A DNA stretch of 15,949 nt from JBKQVT01 sp052139835 (GTDB lineage: Bacteria; Planctomycetota; Planctomycetia; Pirellulales; Thermoguttaceae), in assembly GCA_052139835.1 (NCBI GenBank), contig JBKQVT010000043.1, positions 1 through 15,949 of the forward strand. Reading direction: 5' to 3'. This document shows, one piece after another, positions 1-6,711 of this stretch. Position 1 is the first letter of the stretch. Each line of letters begins with the position of its first letter. Made by a program: the position numbers and the translations under genes. The notes beneath the pieces were generated by a model. That model had not been told where the DNA came from. It searched no databases and saw nothing but the letters and a program-made list of their open reading frames with translations.

Positions 1-9
1 GGCTCTGCG

Positions 10-276
10 ATGATGCATCGTTGCGTCAGCCGTCGCACGCTGTTTGCGGCGCCGCTCGTCGCCGCGCCAAACTTGTTATTTGGCGCATCGGCCAGGGCTG
101 CCGTGGGCGATTTCAATGCTTTTCTCGCGGCGGTCCGCAGCGAGGCCGCAGCACAGGGGATTCGGCTCTCGACGGTCGATCTGTCATTGCGCGGCGCCCA
201 GTATCTGCCGCACGTCATCGAACTCGACCGTCACCAGCCCGAACAGGTGCTGACCTTTGCCCAATACCTGGCATGA
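10..276 (+). pseudogene. Lytic murein transglycosylase (MltB/SLT_2-like), N-terminal fragment
   Basis: The 88-residue frame starts with a twin-arginine type signal (SRRTLFAAPLVAAP, residues 8-21, ending near ASARA). It continues into the start of a membrane-bound lytic transglycosylase domain: FNAFLAAVRSEAAAQGI, then VIELDRHQPEQVLTFAQYL, a diagnostic stretch of the MltB-like family. Full-length enzymes are roughly 350-420 residues and cleave peptidoglycan glycan strands in the periplasm. Here the homology stops dead at residue 88, where a TGA follows in the sequence of an oppositely oriented M16 peptidase. The catalytic Glu region is missing. The style (Tat signal, wording of the motif) resembles alphaproteobacterial enzymes more than planctomycetal ones, which is an inference from memory. 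Either a real broken gene or foreign sequence joined at a contig edge. Confidence 0.6.
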
Positions 277-277
277 T
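268..277. other. Breakpoint joining two unrelated gene fragments
   Basis: Homology to a lytic transglycosylase reading rightward ends at about 273. Homology to an M16 peptidase reading leftward ends at about 275. Two N-terminal halves meeting head-on in the middle of conserved domains is the signature of a rearrangement or of a chimeric contig end. No transposase, attachment site or repeat is visible at the joint. Confidence 0.55.
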
Positions 278-418
278 CAGCCCGCTGCCGGGCATAGGGA
301 TGAGGATCACCCGCAGCCCATTGGGGAGCGTTTCGTTCTGATAATGATAGGGGAAGACATTTTGGGCCGAGGCCGTTGCCGCGGCGGCAAGGCAGAGCGA
401 GAGGAAGATGGATCGCAT
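275..418 (-). pseudogene. M16 family zinc peptidase, N-terminal fragment
   Basis: The minus-strand ATG at 418 opens a signal peptide (MRSIFLSLCLAAAATASAQ, residues 1-19). After it comes the typical start of an M16 (insulinase/pitrilysin) domain, with ETLPNGLRVILIPMPGSGLI at about residues 29-48. Family members continue with a segment leading to the HxxEH zinc motif. Here the family resemblance ends at about residue 48 and the frame runs through unrelated residues to a stop at 215. The zinc site is therefore absent. The start has no clear Shine-Dalgarno sequence. It follows the arginine dihydrolase-like gene on the same strand by about 110 bases. The gene is presumably intact in the source genome if the junction is an assembly artefact. 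Confidence 0.6.
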
Positions 419-443
419 GGGAGGGACCGGGGTGGGGTTGGGA

Positions 444-471
444 TAGCGAGCCGCGGGGTTTATCCCCGCGG
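444..471. repeat. GGGGTTTATCCCC hairpin repeat, intact copy
   Basis: An inverted repeat, CCGCGGGG (451-458) and CCCCGCGG (464-471) around the loop TTTAT, is preceded by TAGCGAG. The same module, TAGCGAGCCG plus GGGG..TTTAT..CCCC, occurs on the other strand around 8257-8448, where it is split by an insertion. It lies between the dihydrolase-like gene and the M16 fragment and may act as a terminator or be a dispersed repeat. Confidence 0.6.
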
Positions 472-531
472 ATGCGCGGCGCAATTCATAACCGACAACT
501 TGCTGAATGGTACCTCCCCCCGGGGGCCCTG

Positions 532-1368
532 TCAACCGGCCGCGCCGCGCCAGGCGGCGGCATCCTCGCCGTCCAGCCGCAGGGTAAGACACTTCGCGCT
601 GCCGCCGGCGCGGACAAACTCGCTCAGCGGTGTCTCCCACACGGCAAACCCCTCGGCAGTGAGCCGCTCGTGCAATTCCGGACAGCCGGTGTTGGTAATG
701 ACCGTCCGCCCCAGCACCACGGCGTTGCAGGCGAAATGCCAGGCCTCGGCCTCGCCCACGGCGATCAAGCGCGGAATCCCTTCCCCCAGGGCCTTGCGGC
801 CGTACTCGTCGAAGGCCGGGGGATAATAGATCGCCGTGTCGGCGGCCAGCGGACAGAAACACGTGTCGAGGTGATAGTAGCGGGGCTCGACCAGTTCCAG
901 GGGAATCACCCGGCGCCCCAGCAACTCGCCGATCTCCCGCAGCGCGGCGACGTCGCTGCGAATGCGGTAGCCGGCCCAGAGCGTGTCGCCGCAGAACAGC
1001 GCGTCGCCCGCCCCCTCGAAGAAGGCCGTCCCGCGGAGCCGCCGCACCTCGAAGCCGTTTGCGGAAAGCCACCGCTCATAGTGCTCCTCCTCGCCCTGCC
1101 GCTGCGGAAAGCGGAAGCGGGAGAGGATCGCCTGCCGGCCGTGGATCATCGCCGCGTTGGCCGTGAAGACCAGGTCCGGCAGGCCGGCCACCGGAGGCAC
1201 GCAAAGGACCTCGGCGCCCGCTTGCTCCAGCAGCCGCCGCAGGTCCTGCCATTGTTTCACCGCCGCCGCGTGGTCGCAGGGCTGCCGGCGATCCATCCAC
1301 GGATTGATCTCGTACTCGATGCCGTAGTAGTCGGGCGGACACATTAGCACGCGGGGCGCGGCGGTCAC
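532..1368 (-). CDS. Arginine dihydrolase / amidinotransferase-family (DDAH-like) enzyme
   Basis: This is a 278-residue protein of the guanidino-group modifying superfamily. Numbered from the GTG at 1368 it begins MTAAPRVLMCPPDYYG, and MCPPDYYGIEYEINPWM is typical of the N-terminal dihydrolase domain of cyanobacterial ArgZ/AgrE. Other landmarks are PDLVFTANAA (64-73), the guanidine-binding FFEGAGD (116-122), the catalytic His in YYHLDTCF (His166) and a C-terminal GGSAKCLTL whose Cys260 should be the nucleophile. The predicted reaction is arginine to ornithine, CO2 and two ammonia; a dimethylarginine hydrolase or deiminase activity is the alternative. An upstream in-frame start at 1461 lies inside a palindromic repeat and adds 31 repeat-derived residues, so the GTG at 1368 is preferred; ATG 1344 is also possible. 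It lies just downstream of the ornithine cyclodeaminase-like gene, which supports the arginine-pathway assignment. Confidence 0.8.
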   Translation of the reverse strand: MTAAPRVLMCPPDYYGIEYEINPWMDRRQPCDHAAAVKQWQDLRRLLEQAGAEVLCVPPVAGLPDLVFTANAAMIHGRQAILSRFRFPQRQGEEEHYERWLSANGFEVRRLRGTAFFEGAGDALFCGDTLWAGYRIRSDVAALREIGELLGRRVIPLELVEPRYYHLDTCFCPLAADTAIYYPPAFDEYGRKALGEGIPRLIAVGEAEAWHFACNAVVLGRTVITNTGCPELHERLTAEGFAVWETPLSEFVRAGGSAKCLTLRLDGEDAAAWRGAAG

Positions 1369-1410
1369 GGCTTGGGTTCCGTATGTGAATGGCTCGTAAA
1401 GTTCAATGTC

Positions 1411-1478
1411 GTCGGCACACGTAGTCGGCACACGCCGTGTGCCGACATTCGAGGACGACACACGGCGTGTGTCGCCTA
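1411..1478. repeat. Tandem palindromic element, copy 1 (CACACGGCGTGTG family)
   Basis: A half palindrome GTCGGCACACG (1411-1421) is followed by two palindromes. The first is 1424-1446, 11-base arms GTCGGCACACG around one central base. The second is 1454-1476, arms reading GGCGACACACG from the minus strand with one mismatch. The two are separated by ATTCGAGG. The order and the spacer (CTCGAATGTC on the other strand) match the copy at 3480-3566. The last G of the TAG stop of the cyclodeaminase-like gene is the first base of the second palindrome. Confidence 0.85.
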
Positions 1479-2753
1479 CGATTTGCCCGCCGCGGTTTCC
1501 AGGGCCGCCAACTCATCGACCAGCACCCGTAGGAACGGTTCCACGTCGGTCACCAGCCCGAGGGTCTGGAACGAGCCGCGATCGGCCAGCTTGATGACCG
1601 TGGCGGGGTTGATGTCGGCGCAGACGACCTTGACCCAGGCGGGCAGCAGGTTGCCCACGGCGATGGAGTGCAGCGTGGTGGCAATCATGAGGCAGAAGGT
1701 CACTCCGCGGATCTTCTCGCGCATCTTCTGCTGGGCCACCAGGACGTCGGTAATGACTTCCGGCAGCGGGCCGTCGTCGCGGATGCTGCCGGCGAGGAGG
1801 AAATCCACTCCCGAGCGAACACACTCGCACATCACTCCGGAGGTGAGGACTCCGCTCCCGACGGCCTGGCGGATGCCGCCGGCGCGGCGGATGCGGTTGA
1901 TCGCCCGCAGGTGGTGCTCGTGGCCCGCCTCGGCCAGGCCCTCGCGGTCGAGGTAGACGCCCAGGCTGGTGCCGAAGAGGGCCTGCTCGATGTCGTGGGT
2001 GGCCAGGGCGTTGCCGGCGAAGAGCACGTCGATGTAGCCCATGCGGATGAGTCGCTGGAGAAACTCGCCGCTGCCGGTGTGGATGATGGCCGGTCCGCCC
2101 ACCAGCAGCGTCTTGCCGCCCTCGGCGCGGTGCTGGGCCAGATCGCGGGCGATCTCGCGGATGGCCAGCCCCTTGGGCTTCTCCGAGGAGACGGCGCTGT
2201 CCATGAAGGCGAAGGTCTGCGCGTCCCGCGAGCGCTGCTCGGGAAATACCCGCACCCCCACGTGCCCCACCACGATGGGATCGCCGCGGCGGCAGTCGTT
2301 CATGGGCACGCAACGGGCGGTGCGGGCGGCACGGTCCACCAGCAACCCGCAATCCATCTCCTGGTCCTGGACCGCCGTCCACTGTCCGGCCAGCCGCACC
2401 TCCGTCCGCTGGTTGGTCGTGCTGTAGAAGCCCTCGGGAAAGGCCCCCTCGATGTCGGCCGCCTCCAGCCGGCAATCCTGGGTGGTGACCGGCACGGCCC
2501 CGTGGTCGGCGATCTGGGCCAGGATCCGCTCCAAGCCCGGCCGATCGTCGGCACGGACCTCCAACAGGGCGTTGCTGGAATCGTGGCGCGACTGGCCGAT
2601 CGCGATCCGCTTGATGCGAAACGTGCCCCCGTTGTTCAGGATACAGTCGAGAATCTTCGGCAGGATGAGGCTGTCGATGATATGCCCCTGGACCTCGACC
2701 TCCTCGCAGGCCACGGCGGCGCCGTTGGGGGTGGGCAGCACGATGGGATTCAT
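1476..2753 (-). CDS. TIGR00300 / LOR-SDH family ornithine cyclodeaminase-like protein
   Basis: This 425-residue cytoplasmic protein matches the TIGR00300 family: an N-terminal LOR/SDH conserved region (VEVQGHIIDSLILPKILD, IGQSRHDSSNALLEV, GFYSTTNQRTEVR), then a nucleotide-binding half with LLVGGPAIIHTGSGEFL and DVLFAGNALATHDIEQALFG. The family includes archaeal ornithine cyclodeaminases and forms the C-terminal half of cyanobacterial AgrE/ArgZ, which converts ornithine to proline or participates in ornithine handling. The ATG at 2753 is preferred because GGAGGG lies 7 bases upstream; the TTG at 2768 overlaps that site. Its TAG stop is contributed by the palindromic repeat. About 108 bases separate it from the dihydrolase-like gene on the same strand, so co-transcription is plausible. 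The substrate is inferred from family and neighbour. Confidence 0.85.
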   Translation of the reverse strand: MNPIVLPTPNGAAVACEEVEVQGHIIDSLILPKILDCILNNGGTFRIKRIAIGQSRHDSSNALLEVRADDRPGLERILAQIADHGAVPVTTQDCRLEAADIEGAFPEGFYSTTNQRTEVRLAGQWTAVQDQEMDCGLLVDRAARTARCVPMNDCRRGDPIVVGHVGVRVFPEQRSRDAQTFAFMDSAVSSEKPKGLAIREIARDLAQHRAEGGKTLLVGGPAIIHTGSGEFLQRLIRMGYIDVLFAGNALATHDIEQALFGTSLGVYLDREGLAEAGHEHHLRAINRIRRAGGIRQAVGSGVLTSGVMCECVRSGVDFLLAGSIRDDGPLPEVITDVLVAQQKMREKIRGVTFCLMIATTLHSIAVGNLLPAWVKVVCADINPATVIKLADRGSFQTLGLVTDVEPFLRVLVDELAALETAAGKS

Positions 2754-2951
2754 GGGTTTTCCCTCCAAGTTGGAACGGCGGCACGCGAGGGCCGGCCCTC
2801 AGCAAAAACCGTAGCGCGCCCTAAGGAATTCTACCATGGCGGTTGCGTTTCGGCTGTCCGTCTGCGGGAGGATTCCATCCCCGCACCGGGCGGCCGGGCC
2901 CTCGGCTGCCGATGGACACCGGGGCAATGCGCCTGCCACCATCCGGAGCCC

Positions 2952-3461
2952 TCACCAGCGGTTCCGGTGTACTCGATCCGGGCGGAAACGCTCGACCGCG
3001 GGGGCCTGCTCCGCCGCAAAGCCCAGAATGGCCAGGCTGTGGGCGATCACTTGCTCCGGCAGACCGAAGAGCCGGCGGAGAATGTCCATCCGTTCCTGCC
3101 GGGGATAAACGCCGATCCACACCCCGCCCAGCCCCGAGGCGTGGGCGGCCAGCAGCAGGTTCTCCATCGCCGCCGCACAATCGACCACCCAAAAGCCCGG
3201 CGACTTCTCCAGGCTCAGGTCGCCGCAAATCAAGATGCCCAGCGGCGCGCGGGCAGCCATGCGGGCGTTGGCATTCAGCCGCGCGATCTCCGCCAGCACC
3301 GCCCGGTCGTCGATCACGATCATCTGCCAAGGCTGGCCGTTCCGCGCGCTGGGCGCGCTCATGGCGGCCGCCAGCAGCCGGTCGATCAGTTCCCCCGGCA
3401 CCGCTTGCTCCTGGTACTGCCGAATGCTCCGCCGCGTCTGAATCGCTTCCAGTGTGTCCAT
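2952..3461 (-). CDS. Nitroreductase family FMN-dependent oxidoreductase
   Basis: This is a compact 169-residue nitroreductase-fold protein. It starts MDTLEAIQTRRSIRQYQEQ, with the RRSIR phosphate-binding motif of the FMN site. It continues with SAPSARNGQPWQMIVI (residues about 34-49) and ends with the family's GLGGVWIGVYP and the AILGFAAEQ strand. Such flavoproteins reduce quinones, nitroaromatics or related compounds with NAD(P)H, usually as dimers in the cytoplasm; the physiological substrate cannot be read here. The ATG at 3461 has CCGGAGG ending 5 bases upstream. An upstream extension to 3551 would be encoded by the palindromic repeat and is rejected. It is co-directional with the cyclodeaminase-like gene, which starts about 200 bases downstream. 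Confidence 0.9.
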   Translation of the reverse strand: MDTLEAIQTRRSIRQYQEQAVPGELIDRLLAAAMSAPSARNGQPWQMIVIDDRAVLAEIARLNANARMAARAPLGILICGDLSLEKSPGFWVVDCAAAMENLLLAAHASGLGGVWIGVYPRQERMDILRRLFGLPEQVIAHSLAILGFAAEQAPAVERFRPDRVHRNRW

Positions 3462-3479
3462 GATGCCTCCGGACCAACT

Positions 3480-3566
3480 CGTAGGCGACACACGCCGTGT
3501 GTCGCCCTCGAATGTCCGCACACGGCGTGTGCGGGATACCTGTCGGCACACGGCGTGTGCCGACTA
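3480..3566. repeat. Tandem palindromic element, copy 2 (CACACGGCGTGTG family)
   Basis: There are three palindromes in a row. 3484-3506 has perfect 11-base arms GGCGACACACG. 3516-3534 has perfect 9-base arms CCGCACACG. 3542-3564 has perfect 11-base arms GTCGGCACACG. Each is built around one central base. The spacer CTCGAATGTC between the first two matches copy 1. It fills the gap between the TPR gene and the nitroreductase gene. The final G of the TPR gene's TAG stop is the outermost base of the third palindrome. Confidence 0.9.
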
Positions 3567-5021
3567 CTTTTTTGTGGGACCTAACCGGCCTTCCGCCTTG
3601 GGCGTATCGCGAAACGGCATGCGGCGGTCATAGAGCGACAGCCGCTGGCGCATGGCGGCGGCCAGTAATTCCTGGCCGCTGTCGGCGGCCAGTTCCACGG
3701 CCTTCTTTTCCGTTTCGACGGCCTTGGCGAAGTCGCCGTTCTCCGCGCAGGCGGCGGCCAGGATATCCAGGCTTTTCGGCTCCCGGCCGCCGTCGTCCCG
3801 CACCAGCTTCTCGGCCAACTCAACGGCCCTGCGGCCGTTGCGGACCAGCGGCTCGGGGTCGGTCGCCATCAGCCAGGCCGCCGTGCTCGTCGCCCGCACC
3901 GCCTCCTGTTGCTCTCCCTGTTGCTGCCGGGCGTTGCCGAGCAGCTCGAAGGCGCGGGCATTGTGCGCGTCCAAACGGATCGCGCGATTCAGGCAGCGCA
4001 CGGCCTCTTGAAGATCCGCCGTCGATTCCTCCTCTTTGCCCGCCGCCTCCGCCGTCCTCGCCATCTCGCACAAAAACTGGGCATACGTGACGTTGGCGTC
4101 GATATGATTGGGCCGCAGGCTCAACGCCTTCTTGAGGTGTTTCAGGGCGGCCTTCGGCCGCTTCAACTGCCACAGCGTCAGCCCCAGGTTGCTCTGCGCG
4201 TCGACATGGTCGGGCATGGCAGCGATGGCCGCCTGGAAGCAATGGACCGCCTCTTCCAGCCGCTTGTTATACGCGGCGTCGTCTTCCTCCGGCTCACGAT
4301 GCCGCAAGGCGCAGCCGAGGTTGTTGAGGGCATCGGAGAAAGCGGGGTTAATCCGCACGGCGGCCCGCCACTCCTCGACCGCCTGCCGCCGCAACTCCGT
4401 GGCCTTCGCCCGCTCCGCCGCCGGCCGGCGCTCGGCGGCCAGCCACAACATCACGCCGACGTTGTTGTGGGCCGCCGGGCTCTTGGCATTGAGCGCCAGC
4501 CCGTGCATCAGGGGCATTTCGTCGGGCTTTACCCAAGACACGCCCTTGCAGCCGGGGATCTTCTCCACGGCCACTTGCAGCCGCCGACAATGGATAATTT
4601 CCTCCACGTACTCATCCAGCCGGATGGTGACGGGCCGGAACACCAGGAAGCACCGCAGCATGGCCGCCTCCGCCTCGGCGTCGGCGACCGAACGTTTGGA
4701 CAGCCACTCCAGCACGAACTTTTCATCGTCGCACAGCCCGGTGAGAAACGTGAGCCTCACGTGCCCGTCGGTAACGTCGACAATTTCCACCGCGGGGTCG
4801 ATTTTGGCGGGGAAGGGGTCTTCCTGGAGCACTTCGATCGCCCGGTTGAAAAGCGTCTCGTCCTCGGGCGAATGCGTCTTGGCCGCCAGCGACGCCGGCT
4901 CGGCCGTCGCAACGACCGGCTGCGAGGCGGAAGAGCGTCCCCAGGCGTGCTGCCCAGGTGGGCCGCCCCCGCCGATCCCAAGAATGACCGACAGCACAAC
5001 GCAGGCACGAACCCCGGTCAT
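3564..5021 (-). CDS. Secreted TPR-repeat protein
   Basis: This 485-residue protein starts MTGVRACVVLSVILGIGGG, a signal peptide or N-terminal anchor. The start at 5021 is supported by CAGGAGG 8 bases upstream. Residues about 50-175 form a family-unknown domain with charged helices. From about residue 183 to 400 there are tetratricopeptide repeats with clear consensus pieces: AAHNNVGVMLWLA, FSDALNNLGCALR, HVDAQSNLGLTLWQL, HIDANVTYAQFL, NARAFELLGNARQQQG. TPR arrays mediate protein-protein contacts, probably in the periplasm here. The specific role is unknown. The gene is divergent from the HEAT protein across a 246-base spacer. Its TAG stop is inside the palindromic repeat. Confidence 0.8.
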   Translation of the reverse strand: MTGVRACVVLSVILGIGGGGPPGQHAWGRSSASQPVVATAEPASLAAKTHSPEDETLFNRAIEVLQEDPFPAKIDPAVEIVDVTDGHVRLTFLTGLCDDEKFVLEWLSKRSVADAEAEAAMLRCFLVFRPVTIRLDEYVEEIIHCRRLQVAVEKIPGCKGVSWVKPDEMPLMHGLALNAKSPAAHNNVGVMLWLAAERRPAAERAKATELRRQAVEEWRAAVRINPAFSDALNNLGCALRHREPEEDDAAYNKRLEEAVHCFQAAIAAMPDHVDAQSNLGLTLWQLKRPKAALKHLKKALSLRPNHIDANVTYAQFLCEMARTAEAAGKEEESTADLQEAVRCLNRAIRLDAHNARAFELLGNARQQQGEQQEAVRATSTAAWLMATDPEPLVRNGRRAVELAEKLVRDDGGREPKSLDILAAACAENGDFAKAVETEKKAVELAADSGQELLAAAMRQRLSLYDRRMPFRDTPKAEGRLGPTKK

Positions 5022-5070
5022 GGCACCGCCTCCTGATCCAACACCGCGTCTTCCCTCCCCCACGGAGGGC

Positions 5071-5079
5071 ATTTTAGCA
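5071..5079 (-). promoter_or_regulatory. Extended -10 promoter candidate for the TPR gene
   Basis: On the minus strand TGC-TAAAAT forms an extended -10 element (TGnTAAAAT, 5 of 6 to TATAAT) in GC-rich surroundings. It would give a leader of about 43 bases before the ATG at 5021. No good -35 hexamer is seen at standard spacing. Confidence 0.45.
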
Positions 5080-5123
5080 CGATTCCGCGGCGAAGGCCAT
5101 CAAGTGGCCGGCCAGCAATTACG

Positions 5124-5166
5124 CCCCTCTCCCTTGACCAACCTTCGGTCGATGCCCGGAGAGGGG
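5124..5166. repeat. CCCCTCTCC / GGAGAGGGG inverted repeat
   Basis: Nine-base arms at 5124-5132 and 5158-5166 are separated by 25 bases. It is followed by a purine-rich GGGGTGAGGGGG run. It lies in the divergent spacer between the TPR and HEAT genes. The text resembles a common dispersed intergenic repeat type; no function can be assigned. Confidence 0.5.
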
Positions 5167-5267
5167 GCGGGGTGAGGGGGCAAGGCCCTCCACGGTCGAA
5201 GTTTTTTCGGTGGTCGAACCCGCCACGGTGCTGGTCGATGGCGGCCGCCGGCGGTACACTGGAGGAC

Positions 5268-6530
5268 ATGAGCGGGATCGTATGTCCGGAATGCGGCGAC
5301 TTGGTGGCGCCCGGCACGCCGGGGAAGGCCGCCCTCTGTCCCCGCTGCATGCGCCCGGTCGAGATGCCATCCACGCGCGAAGCCGCCGACTTCTGGTCGA
5401 ATTCCATCGCCGAATGGGAAGCGGCCGTTGCCGACGCGCCGCGGGAGCTTGCCGCGGCGCTGGGCAACGGGCGGTCGGACGGACGGCCGGACCCCTATCG
5501 CCGCGCCATTCACGCCCTCTTCGCCCTGGTGGCCTTCCTGATCGCCCTGATCGGCGCGGTGCTGGTCGCTCGACAGCTTCGGCCGCTGGTCTTCCGGCCC
5601 CGGCCCGTCTCGCCGGAGTTGCAGCAAGCGCTTCATCAACTGGAAGCCGCCCAGGACCCCGACGCCCGCTTGGAGGCGGCGCGGAAGCTCGTCGCCCTGG
5701 GCCCGGAGGCGGTCGCCACCGCCTTGGACCGCTTTACTACGGCCGGCAACGGCAGCGAGCTGCCGTCGATCCCGCAACCGATCGTCCATGCCCTGGCGGA
5801 CGTCGGCCCGGAGGCGACCGCCTCCCTGGGCAAGGCGCTGGGCTCGCCTACCGCCAAGCCCGGCGTCCGCGCCGCGGCGGCCGAGGTGCTCTCCGAGATG
5901 GGCGCCCAGGGCAGCGGGGCGCAGACGGCACTGGTGGCCGCGCTGGCCGACAAGAACAACTGGGTGCGGTGGTACGCCGTCGAGGCCCTGGGCAACATGG
6001 GGGCCGAGGCGGCCTCGGCGGTCCCTGCCCTCCTGCCGCTGCTGGAGCATTCGGACGCCTTGACCCGCCGCCGCGCGGTCGAGGCCCTGGGACGGATCGG
6101 ACCGCCGGCCAAGGCGGCCGCCGCCGCCCTGCAGAACGCCAGCCAGCCCGGCGGCGACGAGGCGGTCCGCAAGGCCGCCGTCGTCGCCCTGTACCAGGTC
6201 TATCTTGCCGATCGGGCGGAAAAGGCGCGGCTGGGGGCCGTGACGGACGTTCGGCAATTGATCGACAAGCTGCCTTCCGGCGACCAATATGCCGTCGTGG
6301 CGGCAGCCAAGGGCTTGGGCGAGTGGGGCGATGCGGATGCGGTCCCCGCGCTGGCCCTGGCGCTGCGGGACAAGCGCGCGGCGGTGCGGGAAGCGGCCGC
6401 CCAGGCCCTGGGGAGCCTGGGCAGTTCCGCCCGCAACGTACGTCCCGCCTTGCAGGCGGCCGCCCACGAGGCCGACCCCGCGGTCCGCGCCGCCGCTCGC
6501 AAGGCCCTCGACCAGATCGGAGACCGGTGA
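5268..6530 (+). CDS. Zinc-ribbon, single-pass membrane, HEAT-repeat protein
   Basis: The 420-residue product starts MSGIVCPECGDLVAPG, a zinc ribbon with Cys6, Cys9, Cys24 and Cys27 (CPEC...CPRC). A linker follows, then one hydrophobic segment at about residues 80-101 (AIHALFALVAFLIALIGAVL). From about residue 130 to the end there are at least six to eight HEAT/PBS-lyase-like repeats, for example NNWVRWYAVEALGNMGAEAA, DALTRRRAVEALGRIG, RAAVREAAAQALGSLG and PAVRAAARKALDQIG. HEAT arrays are scaffolds for protein binding; the zinc ribbon would be cytoplasmic and the repeats on the other side of the membrane. The ATG at 5268 is chosen because the ribbon begins there; GGAGG precedes it by only 2 bases, so the ATG at 5238 remains possible. 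No specific function is recognised. Confidence 0.8.
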   Translation: MSGIVCPECGDLVAPGTPGKAALCPRCMRPVEMPSTREAADFWSNSIAEWEAAVADAPRELAAALGNGRSDGRPDPYRRAIHALFALVAFLIALIGAVLVARQLRPLVFRPRPVSPELQQALHQLEAAQDPDARLEAARKLVALGPEAVATALDRFTTAGNGSELPSIPQPIVHALADVGPEATASLGKALGSPTAKPGVRAAAAEVLSEMGAQGSGAQTALVAALADKNNWVRWYAVEALGNMGAEAASAVPALLPLLEHSDALTRRRAVEALGRIGPPAKAAAAALQNASQPGGDEAVRKAAVVALYQVYLADRAEKARLGAVTDVRQLIDKLPSGDQYAVVAAAKGLGEWGDADAVPALALALRDKRAAVREAAAQALGSLGSSARNVRPALQAAAHEADPAVRAAARKALDQIGDR

Positions 6531-6593
6531 CGCTGCCGCGCAGGGTTCACCACGGAGCACGGAGGAGAAAGGGGACGCCAAGGATCGGGGAGT

Positions 6594-6668
6594 CAATAAG
6601 TGTCGCCTTTCGCTCCGCGAAAGTTGCGGCTTTCGCGGAGCGAAAGGCAACAAAGTCGGAGCTTATTG
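6594..6668. repeat. Nested double hairpin (CTTTCGCTCCGCGAAAG family)
   Basis: The outer arms are CAATAAG (6594-6600) and CTTATTG (6662-6668). The inner perfect 19-base arms are 6605-6623 and 6630-6648 with a six-base loop. Each inner arm is itself a hairpin (CTTTCGC, TCC, GCGAAAG), so the element can fold as a long stem or as two small hairpins. It sits between the HEAT gene and the VOC gene and may terminate the former. It is preceded by CCACGGAGCACGGAGGA, reminiscent of a dispersed repeat. Confidence 0.8.
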
Positions 6669-6711
6669 TTTCCCTGATCCTAAATACCGGCAAGCCAGAG
6701 GAGCACGGATC

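Noticed and set aside
2828..2833. TAGAAT (minus) as a -10 box for the cyclodeaminase-like gene
   Set aside because: No -35 hexamer at acceptable spacing and a 75-base leader; too weak to annotate.
1668..3584. 638-codon plus-strand frame across the cyclodeaminase-like and nitroreductase genes
   Set aside because: Spans two well-supported minus-strand genes and their spacer; the translation shows no family features.
5100..6653. 517-codon minus-strand frame opposite the HEAT gene
   Set aside because: Arg/Gly/Gln-rich shadow of the HEAT repeats; the plus strand has zinc ribbon, membrane helix and repeats.
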